Shown piece by piece: positions 24,993 to 32,128 of a DNA stretch of 64,000 nt. A program made the position numbers and the translations under genes. The notes below the pieces were generated by a model. It was not told where the DNA came from. It saw only the letters and a list, made by a program, of their open reading frames with translations, and did not search any database. How positions within the stretch are numbered: position 1 is the stretch's first letter; each line of letters opens with the position of its first letter. The stretch comes from CAZIXN01 sp039180415. Its GTDB lineage: Bacteria > Planctomycetota > Phycisphaerae > Phycisphaerales > Phycisphaeraceae. The stretch spans positions 8,407 through 72,406 of the forward strand of contig JBCDDH010000006.1 in the NCBI GenBank assembly GCA_039180415.1, read 5' to 3'.

Positions 24993-26369
24993 TTATTTGC
25001 CCACACAGAACGTGGCGAAGACCCGGCCGATCACGGCATCGGGTTCGACGCGTCCGGTGAGGGTGCCCAAAGCGTCGAGGGCGTCGCGGAGGTGGCCGGC
25101 AACGAGTTCCGGCAGGGCGAACGCGTGGGCTTGAGGGTCGATGGCGGCGGTGGCCTGATGCAGAGCGGCGCGGGCGCGGGTGAAGGCGTCGAAATGACGA
25201 GGCTGGAGCGTGAGCGCGTCGGCGTCGGCGACGGCGGGCAGATCGTGCAGGGCGTCGACGATACGCGTGCGGAGTTGCGAGAGGTTCTCGTGGGTGGTGC
25301 CGGAGACCCGGATCGCGTCCTCGTGACCCGCGCCAGGCGTTCGCTGATTTTCCGCTTCGCGTTGGTCGGCGTGGGTCTGAACGCGGAGGCGGGGTTGATC
25401 ACGAGGCAGATCGAGCGGGGGCGTGTCGGGGTGTTTAACGACCTCGAGAACCAGGTCGGCGTCGGCGAGGGCGGCGCGAGCGGCCTGTTGGGCGGCGTGG
25501 TCGAGGCCGCCGGAAGCGGCGAGTTGAGCATCGAGCCCGGCGAGATCGACGAGCAAGACTTCGCGGCCGTCGACGATTCGGCAGGGCTCTTCGAGCGCAT
25601 CGCGGGTCGTGCCGGGTTCGGCGTCGACGACGGCGCGGGGGCGGTCCAGCAGGGCGTTGAACAGCGTGGACTTGCCGACCGACGGCGGGCCGGCGAGGAC
25701 GATCCGGGGCAGGGCGTCGAGCGTGGACCACGAGCGGGCGTGGCGGAGCAGGTCGTCGAGTTGGGTGCCGAGCGTGCGGAGTTGCGCGTGCAGCGCTTCC
25801 GGGGCGATGGGCACGACGTCTTCCTGGTCGGTGAAGTCGATGCCGGCTTCGACGAGGGCCAGAGCGTCGGTGAGGGTCGCCGCGAGCTGATCGGCGGTTT
25901 GGCCGAGGTCGCGTTGATGGAGCGAGCGTGCGGCGGCGAGTTGAGCGTCGGAGCGGGCGGCGATGAGCGCGGCGATGCCCTCGGCTTCGAGCAGGTCGAG
26001 CTTGCCGTTCTGCCATGCGCGGAAGGTGAACTCGCCGGGCTCTGCCGGGCGTGCACCGAGCTTGAACGCGTGTCGGAGGATGCGTTCGAGCAGGGCGGGG
26101 TGGCCGGGGAGTTGGAGCTCCGCGGTGTCGTCGCCGGTGTAAGAATGCGGGCCGGGGAAGCGGAGCAGCAGGGCGGGAATGTCGGGGTCGCGGAGGCGGG
26201 TGTGGGCCAGGCCTCGTGTAGGGGGAGCCGACGCATCGTCGCGTTGCCCCTCGGTGTACAGGAGTTGGTCGGTGATCGCGAAAGCGTCGAGGCCGGAGAG
26301 GCGGATGAGGCCGCGGAGGCTTCGCCCAGGCGGCGAGCTGACGGCGGCGATGGTGTCGTGCGGATTCAT
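24993..26369 (-). CDS. mnmE: tRNA modification GTPase MnmE
   Basis: A 458-residue MnmE. With MnmG it makes the carboxymethylaminomethyl group at U34 of tRNAs. It has the N-terminal tetrahydrofolate-binding domain (IAAVSSPPGRSLRGLIRLSG, GEFTFRAWQNGKLDL), a helical domain, an inserted GTPase domain near 215-375, and the C-terminal FCVGK with the catalytic Cys. In the G domain P-loop GPPSVGKST and GTTRD are normal, but G3 reads DLAGLD instead of DTAGL and G4 reads THAD instead of NKxD. That weakens expected guanine specificity. It lies 58 bp downstream-side of yidC reading order (yidC ends at 26428). No Shine-Dalgarno is clear. Confidence 0.93.
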   Translation of the reverse strand: MNPHDTIAAVSSPPGRSLRGLIRLSGLDAFAITDQLLYTEGQRDDASAPPTRGLAHTRLRDPDIPALLLRFPGPHSYTGDDTAELQLPGHPALLERILRHAFKLGARPAEPGEFTFRAWQNGKLDLLEAEGIAALIAARSDAQLAAARSLHQRDLGQTADQLAATLTDALALVEAGIDFTDQEDVVPIAPEALHAQLRTLGTQLDDLLRHARSWSTLDALPRIVLAGPPSVGKSTLFNALLDRPRAVVDAEPGTTRDALEEPCRIVDGREVLLVDLAGLDAQLAASGGLDHAAQQAARAALADADLVLEVVKHPDTPPLDLPRDQPRLRVQTHADQREAENQRTPGAGHEDAIRVSGTTHENLSQLRTRIVDALHDLPAVADADALTLQPRHFDAFTRARAALHQATAAIDPQAHAFALPELVAGHLRDALDALGTLTGRVEPDAVIGRVFATFCVGK

Positions 26370-26427
26370 CGCGGGGACGCGTCGCGGCTCGCGTTGCTTG
26401 CAGCGACGGGCTTTCGGAAAGGACGAT

Positions 26428-28647
26428 CTACTTCTTTTTGCGTTTCTTGTTCGCGGTGTTTTGGACGTTCTTTTTCTGGGCTTTCTGCTGCTCTTCCATG
26501 CGGGCCTGGGCGAGCTCGGAAGCGGCCTTGAGGCGTTGCTGCATCTTCCAGCGGAAGCTGCCGGGCTTGAGCTCTTTCTTGTCGAAGAGGGTGCCGGCTT
26601 CTTCCTGTTGCTTGATGTGTTTGCGGACGATGTACGAGTCGACGATGCCGGCGAGCGTGGAAGCGGTGATGTAGAGCGTCAGGCCGGCGGGCGCGGAGTA
26701 GAGGAAGATCGGGAAGGTGAAGGGGATGATCTTCATGATCTTCTGCTGCTGCGCCTGCTCGGGCGTGGCGGGCGGGGGCGTAGTGAACTTCATGTTGAAG
26801 TAGAACACGACGCCCATGAGCAGGGGCAGGATGTTGATGGCGGAGTAATCGATGATGAGGAAGAACAGGTTGAAGGTCTGTTTTTCTTCGAGGATGGGGA
26901 TGAAGCGGTCGGAGACAGAAAGGTCGGCGAGGAAGCCCCAGTTGCCGCCGGAGAGGGTCTGGAAGACGCCGTAGAAGGCTTCTTCGTGGCGTAGCTCGAT
27001 GGCGAGGTAGAGCATGGCGTACAGCGCGATCCAGATCGGCGTCTGGAGCAGCATGGGCAGGCAGCCGAGCATGCCCGCGGGGTTGACGCCCTTCTCGCGG
27101 TAGAGCTTCATCACCTCGGCGTTCATCTTCTGCGGATCGTCCTTGTACTTTTCCTTGAGCTTCTGCATCTCCGGCTGGATCGCCTGCATCTGCTTGCCCA
27201 TCTTCATCATGTTGGTCTGGGCGCGCTTGGTGATCGGGTGCAGCAGCACGCGGACGGTGAGCACGAGCAGGATGATCGCCACGCCCCAGTCGAGGACGAC
27301 GGACTCGAGCAGCTTGAGGTAACCGAGCAGCAGCTTGGCGAGCCACTGGAAGGTGCAAGCGGTGCAGCCCAGCTCGTAGCGGATGAGCTTGTCGAAGTGC
27401 AACGCTTCGTAGGACGCTTCGGCGAACACCTCTTTCTTGCGGGGGCCGGCGAAGACGTCCATCGACAGATCGAGCGAGCCGCCGGCCGGGACGATCTGCG
27501 CGTCGGTGCCCAGGGCGATGACGACGTCCGCGGTCTCGGAGGAGGACCGGTCGCCGGCGATCAGGACGTCGACGTGAGGGAAGCGTTCTTCGAAGACGGG
27601 CACGTCGCTTGTCGCCGGGGCGGTGCCGTCTTGCGAGGCGGACAGGGGCAGGTGGGTGACCAGCGCGAAATAGCGGTTTTCTGCGGCGATCCAGGCGAGG
27701 CTCGCGCCGCTGACGAGCGAGTCGCTGGGCCAGACGGACGGCTCGGCGTCTTTGACCAGCGAGCCGCGGTTCCAGAACGCGTCGTCAACGTAGATGCCGG
27801 TTTTGGCGGGGGTTTCGGGGCGGAAGTAGCCGGTCACGAGTTTGCGTTGGTCGCCGATATACGCGCCGCGGTCTTGGAGCAGGTCGCCCACGCCGTATTG
27901 CCGGAAGGCCACGCTGACCGGGCGGCCGGTGGTGTTGGTGAAGGTCTGCCGGAGCTGGAGCTCGTAGCTGTCTTTGGGCAGGAACCAGACGCGGCGCACC
28001 TCGCCGATTTTTTCGCCGGCGTTGGCGGTGTCGAGCAGTTCGAGCCGGTAGGTAGCGGTGTAGCCGGCGTCGTGCTCGAAGGAGGCTTGGAGCTGCCAGA
28101 GCTTGTCGTTGAGGGAGAGGGTTTGGCCGTCGATCGTGATCGCGCGGGCGGCGAGGGTGTAGAAGCTGGGCGTGGGGCCGGCGTCGAGGAGGGTGTAGCG
28201 ATCGGGCGCGCCGATGGTCTCGGCGTAGTCGGTGAGGCGGACGCGCTTGAGGCCGGCGCCGAAGCGGGTGAACTCGGCCTGCATCCGGTAGTCGCCGTCC
28301 GGGGCGAGGCTGCCGATAGTGGCGTCGGCGGCGCCGGGGGTTTCCGCGGCGGCGAGCTGGAGGGCCGTTTGGGGTTCCGGACTTTGTGTTTGGGGTTGTG
28401 GGGGGGCGGCTCGGGCGGTTTCCGGGGCGGGCTCGGCTTCGGCGTCAGCTTCGGAGGGAGCGGGCGGTGTGGGGTTGGGTTGATCGGTGGCCGTGCTCGG
28501 TGATGGTGCCGCGGACTGACTAGCCGAGTCGACTTCGGCGGTGGGGGCTTCGGCCGTGTTGTTTTGAACGGCGGGTTCGCGGGTGGCGATGGAGAGGAAG
28601 ACCAGGCCGCCGAGGACCACGGCGAGCAGGGGGATGAGGATGCGCAT
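26428..28647 (-). CDS. yidC: Membrane protein insertase YidC
   Basis: A 739-residue YidC. It inserts and folds inner-membrane proteins with or without Sec. A first helix (MRILIPLLAVVLGGLVFLS) is followed by a low-complexity Pro/Ala/Glu linker and a large periplasmic domain. The conserved insertase core begins near residue 470 (VVLDWGVAIILLVLTVRVLL) and includes RAQTNMMKMGKQMQAIQPEM, GCLPMLLQTPIWIALY and LPLLMGVVFYFNMKF. The tail is very basic (KKNVQNTANKKRKKK). The start at 28647 is chosen since the upstream frame contains a terminator hairpin. It precedes mnmE in the same direction, as in many bacteria. Confidence 0.96.
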   Translation of the reverse strand: MRILIPLLAVVLGGLVFLSIATREPAVQNNTAEAPTAEVDSASQSAAPSPSTATDQPNPTPPAPSEADAEAEPAPETARAAPPQPQTQSPEPQTALQLAAAETPGAADATIGSLAPDGDYRMQAEFTRFGAGLKRVRLTDYAETIGAPDRYTLLDAGPTPSFYTLAARAITIDGQTLSLNDKLWQLQASFEHDAGYTATYRLELLDTANAGEKIGEVRRVWFLPKDSYELQLRQTFTNTTGRPVSVAFRQYGVGDLLQDRGAYIGDQRKLVTGYFRPETPAKTGIYVDDAFWNRGSLVKDAEPSVWPSDSLVSGASLAWIAAENRYFALVTHLPLSASQDGTAPATSDVPVFEERFPHVDVLIAGDRSSSETADVVIALGTDAQIVPAGGSLDLSMDVFAGPRKKEVFAEASYEALHFDKLIRYELGCTACTFQWLAKLLLGYLKLLESVVLDWGVAIILLVLTVRVLLHPITKRAQTNMMKMGKQMQAIQPEMQKLKEKYKDDPQKMNAEVMKLYREKGVNPAGMLGCLPMLLQTPIWIALYAMLYLAIELRHEEAFYGVFQTLSGGNWGFLADLSVSDRFIPILEEKQTFNLFFLIIDYSAINILPLLMGVVFYFNMKFTTPPPATPEQAQQQKIMKIIPFTFPIFLYSAPAGLTLYITASTLAGIVDSYIVRKHIKQQEEAGTLFDKKELKPGSFRWKMQQRLKAASELAQARMEEQQKAQKKNVQNTANKKRKKK

Positions 28648-28708
28648 GGGCGGGAGCTTCGCGTTCGGCTTTGGATTGGCGGCGGCGGGGCCGAACGTGG
28701 GAGTATAG

Positions 28709-28734
28709 AAAAACCCACGGTCGCAGACCGTGGG
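28709..28734 (-). terminator. Intrinsic terminator between rseP and yidC
   Basis: On the minus strand a 9-bp perfect stem (28726-28734 with 28714-28722, 3-nt loop) is followed by five U residues. It lies 37 bp past the rseP stop and upstream of the yidC ATG, so yidC needs its own promoter. Confidence 0.88.
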
Positions 28735-28770
28735 CTTCAAGGCGGTCTTTTTGCATTTCGGCGATCCGGG

Positions 28771-30870
28771 CTAGCCGGTCATGATGCGTTCGGCGAGGCG
28801 GGCCAAGTCGTGGTAGGTGACGATCAGGAAGACGCCGGCGATGAGGACCAGGCCGAGGATCATGGTGGCGGACTGGATGGCGGGGCCTGCGGGTTTGCCG
28901 CGGAGTTTTTCGATGATCAGGAAGACCATCAGGCCGCCATCGACGATGGGCAGGGGCAGGAAGTTGATGACGGCGAGGTTGACGGAGATGAGCCCGAGGA
29001 AGAACAAGTAGTACGCCCACCCTCGGGCCGCGACGGTGACGCCGGCGTCGACGATGCCAACCGGGCCGCGGAGGTTTTCGAGCCGGACCGAGCCTTGGAA
29101 TAAGCGGAGCAGGGTTATGTAGGTCTGCTGAACGAATTCGCCGGTTTTGGCCAAGCCGATGGCGGCGGCCTCGGGGATGGTTTCGCCGGCGACCCGGACC
29201 TCATTGGGCGTGAAGAACGCGGAGAGGGAGGGGAGGCTCCAACGGGTTTCGGCGAGCCGGTTTGTGACGGCGTCATCGAACGTCAGCGTGAAAGTTTCGT
29301 TCCGGCCATCGCCTACGTTGACGACGACGCCGAGCTCGGTCTCGGCGGGGCGATCGGGCGACGACTCGGCGGCGCGGGTCTGGAGCGTCCGGGCCAGCGC
29401 GTGGAAGTCGGCGATCGGTTTGCCGTCGAGCGACACAACGCGTGAGCCCGCGGGCAGGTCGAGATGGGCCAACGGGCTGCCCTCGGCGACGCCGTGCAGG
29501 TAGTTGGTGTCGGTCCCGAGGCCGAGCAAGACGCCGAGTTGCGCCCGGCCGTTCGGCCAGCTGCGTCGAGGGGCGGTCGGGGGCAGTTCGATCCGCTCCC
29601 CGTCGCGCCACACGTGCAAAGCCAACGGGCCGGTCGATTCCTGGATCTCGGCCTGCATGCCTTGGATCGTCGGATACGGCTTGCTGCCGACGCGAGCGAG
29701 GATATCGCCGGCGCGCAACCCCGCGGCGGCGGCGGGTGAGTCCGATTGGACACTGATCACGACCGTGGCCGGCACAAACCCGAGCAGGTTCTGGTCGGTC
29801 AGCACGATCCGCGGTTCGGCGGTCGCGGTGACCGTTTCGTTCGTGTCCCTTCCCCGGGTGAATCCCACGGCCACCGGTCGGCCGAACGACGCGTTGACGG
29901 CGTCCTGGAATTCGCCAGGCCGATCGACCGCCACGCCGTCGATCGACGCGACGCGCATCCCGGGTGTCGCGCCGCTCTGCCCCCAAGCCGTCTCCGCCCA
30001 GGCGTCGACGTTGAGGCGTTCGGCGATGTCGAGCGTGAAGGCCGGGGCCACGCCGAGCGTGAGCATGCCTTCCTGCCGTTCGTTGGGCACGGCGGTGACG
30101 CGATACGTCAGAGGTTCGTCGACGCCTTCGCGTTGCACCGTGAGCTCGACGGGTTGGCCTTCGTTGCCCAGGGCCGAAGCAATCCGCACGGCGACGAGGT
30201 CGTCGATGGGTTTGCCGTTGACCGTGAGCACGCGGTCGTCGGTCTGGAGCCCGCGGAAGTCCGCTTCCCCTTCGTGGCCCACGGCGTAGGTCGTCGCCGC
30301 CGGGCTGCCCGGCTCGGCAAACCCCACCACCGGTGCCGCGAAATTCACCCCGGCGAAGTCGGAGAACGCGACGACCAGGAACAACATCCCCACGATCATG
30401 TTCACGATCACGCCGGCCGAAATCACGCACGCTCGTGCCCAGATCGGCTTGCGGTTGAACGCGCGGGGGTCGTCGGACTGCGCGCTGGGGTCCATGTCCT
30501 CTTGGCCGAGCATCTTCACGTAGCCGCCCAACGGCATCCAGTTGAGGCGGTACTCGGTTTCGCCCAGGCCCAGGGAGTCCGCGGCTTCGTAAAAGCGCTT
30601 CTCGTCGATCTTCGCGGGGTTGACGCCGGACTCGCTGAGCTTGGCTTCGGTCCGGCGGCGGTATTCGGGTTCGGTCGAGCCGATGCGGAAGCCCACGCCC
30701 TTGCGGTACGCCACAACGGCCTGGCCGAACCCCACGGCGAACTGTGTCGCACGGATGCCGACCCACTTGGCGACCAGGAAGTGGCCCAGCTCGTGGACGA
30801 AGATCAGGAAGCCGAAGCCCAGGATGAGCATCAGCGTGGCGAGGTACGGGTTGGTGAACAGGGCGGTCAT
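28771..30870 (-). CDS. rseP: Site-2 membrane metalloprotease RseP
   Basis: A 699-residue intramembrane zinc protease. HELGH at 26-30 in the first helix supplies the zinc ligands; the second metal site is PLPIVDGG near residue 650. Two or more PDZ-like regions lie between (DDRVLTVNGKPIDDL, PGMRVASIDGV, AAGLRAGDILARVGSKPYP, PAGSRVVSLDGKPI). E. coli RseP has about 450 residues; this one has a ~35-residue charged insertion before LGGYVKML and extra PDZ-containing length. It would release anti-sigma factors or cleave signal-peptide remnants. Dxr lies 19 bp upstream and a terminator follows, making rne-dxr-rseP one operon. Confidence 0.93.
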   Translation of the reverse strand: MTALFTNPYLATLMLILGFGFLIFVHELGHFLVAKWVGIRATQFAVGFGQAVVAYRKGVGFRIGSTEPEYRRRTEAKLSESGVNPAKIDEKRFYEAADSLGLGETEYRLNWMPLGGYVKMLGQEDMDPSAQSDDPRAFNRKPIWARACVISAGVIVNMIVGMLFLVVAFSDFAGVNFAAPVVGFAEPGSPAATTYAVGHEGEADFRGLQTDDRVLTVNGKPIDDLVAVRIASALGNEGQPVELTVQREGVDEPLTYRVTAVPNERQEGMLTLGVAPAFTLDIAERLNVDAWAETAWGQSGATPGMRVASIDGVAVDRPGEFQDAVNASFGRPVAVGFTRGRDTNETVTATAEPRIVLTDQNLLGFVPATVVISVQSDSPAAAAGLRAGDILARVGSKPYPTIQGMQAEIQESTGPLALHVWRDGERIELPPTAPRRSWPNGRAQLGVLLGLGTDTNYLHGVAEGSPLAHLDLPAGSRVVSLDGKPIADFHALARTLQTRAAESSPDRPAETELGVVVNVGDGRNETFTLTFDDAVTNRLAETRWSLPSLSAFFTPNEVRVAGETIPEAAAIGLAKTGEFVQQTYITLLRLFQGSVRLENLRGPVGIVDAGVTVAARGWAYYLFFLGLISVNLAVINFLPLPIVDGGLMVFLIIEKLRGKPAGPAIQSATMILGLVLIAGVFLIVTYHDLARLAERIMTG

Positions 30871-30889
30871 GGCGCGGGCGGGCGGGAGG

Positions 30890-32128
30890 TCAGGCGGAGG
30901 TCGCGGCGGCGGCGAGCTTTTCTTCGACGAAGCGTCGGGCGTCGGCGTCGGCGTCGAGCACGGCGTCGAGCGAATCGGCGGGATGCACGGGCAGCGCGTC
31001 GAGTGCGCCGGCCACGAGTTCCACGATACGCCCGAAGGGCACCCGGCGGTTCAGGAAAGCGGCGACGGCGGCCTCGTTGGCCGCGTTGAAAGTCGCCCCG
31101 GCCGTGCCTTGGCTCTTCATGACCCGGTAAGCCAGCGGGACCGCCGGGTATTTCGCGGCTTCCGGGGGCGAAAAGTCGAGTCGACGCAGCTTGGTCCAGT
31201 CGAGCATGCGCGAGCAGCCGGCTGGTTGGTTTGGCCAAGCCAGCGCGGCCTGGATGGGCGTGCGCATGTCGGGCGGGGCGAGCTGGGCGAGGACGGAGTG
31301 GTCGGCGAACTCGACGAGCCCGTGCACGATGGATTGCGGATGGATGAGCGCGGTGAGTTTTTCGGGCGGCAAGCCAAAGAGGTGGTGGGCTTCGAGCAGC
31401 TCGAGCGCTTTGTTCACCATCGTCGCGGTGTCGATGGTGACCTTCGGGCCCATGTTCCAGGTGGGGTGGTTGAGCGCCTGTTCGATCGTGGCGTGGTATG
31501 CGGTTTTCGGGTCGGTGTCGCGGAACGCGCCGCCGGAAGCGGTGAGCACGACGCGACGGACAGCCGCGGTGTCGATGCCGGGGACGACGGTGGCGTTGGC
31601 GTGTTGGCTTTGGTGGGATTGCAGGCACTGCCAGATCGCGGCGTGTTCAGAGTCGACGGGCAGGAGTTGCGTACCGCTACGCCGGGCGGCGGGGATGACG
31701 AGATCGCCGGCGGCGACGAGGGTTTCCTTGTTCGCGAGGGCGACGTCGCGGCCGAGCTCGATCGCGCGGAGCGTGGGACGCAGGCCGGCCGTGCCGACGA
31801 TGGCGGCGACGATCAGGTCGGCTTCGATATTTTCGACAAGTCGCAACGCCGCGTCTTCGCCGGTGAGGCAGGTCACGCCGCACGGGTCGCCCTTCCACAC
31901 GCCGCGCTGGAGCGCGACGTGGCCGACGCCGAAGGCCATGGCTTGCTCGTTGAGCCGGTTCGCATTGGAACCTGCGGCGAGTCCGACCACGTCGAAGCGC
32001 ATCCCGGCGGTGCGGTTGAGGTGGTCGATTACGGCCAGCGTGTTCACCCCGATCGACCCGGTGGACCCCAGCACGATTACCCGGCGTGTCGACGCCGAGG
32101 GCGGTCGGTGGTTGGGTCCGCCGCTCAC
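30890..32128 (-). CDS. dxr: 1-deoxy-D-xylulose 5-phosphate reductoisomerase
   Basis: A 412-residue Dxr, the second step of the MEP isoprenoid pathway, converting DXP to MEP with NADPH. The Rossmann motif GSTGSIGVNT starts at 21. Family motifs include LANKETLVAAGDLV, LPVDSEHAAIWQCL (metal and substrate Glu), LTASGGAFRD, HPTWNMGPKVTID and IHPQSIVHGLVEF. The first ~15 residues are an extra low-complexity stretch. The start is a GTG, overlapping the RNase E/G stop by 4 bp (GTGA). RseP follows after 19 bp. Confidence 0.96.
   Translation of the reverse strand: MSGGPNHRPPSASTRRVIVLGSTGSIGVNTLAVIDHLNRTAGMRFDVVGLAAGSNANRLNEQAMAFGVGHVALQRGVWKGDPCGVTCLTGEDAALRLVENIEADLIVAAIVGTAGLRPTLRAIELGRDVALANKETLVAAGDLVIPAARRSGTQLLPVDSEHAAIWQCLQSHQSQHANATVVPGIDTAAVRRVVLTASGGAFRDTDPKTAYHATIEQALNHPTWNMGPKVTIDTATMVNKALELLEAHHLFGLPPEKLTALIHPQSIVHGLVEFADHSVLAQLAPPDMRTPIQAALAWPNQPAGCSRMLDWTKLRRLDFSPPEAAKYPAVPLAYRVMKSQGTAGATFNAANEAAVAAFLNRRVPFGRIVELVAGALDALPVHPADSLDAVLDADADARRFVEEKLAAAATSA

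Noticed and set aside
24930..26531. Long plus-strand frame of over 500 codons opposite mnmE
   Set aside because: It mirrors the GC-rich third positions of mnmE on the other strand and shows no domain; similar antisense frames accompany rne, ptsI, lysA, corC-like and fumC.
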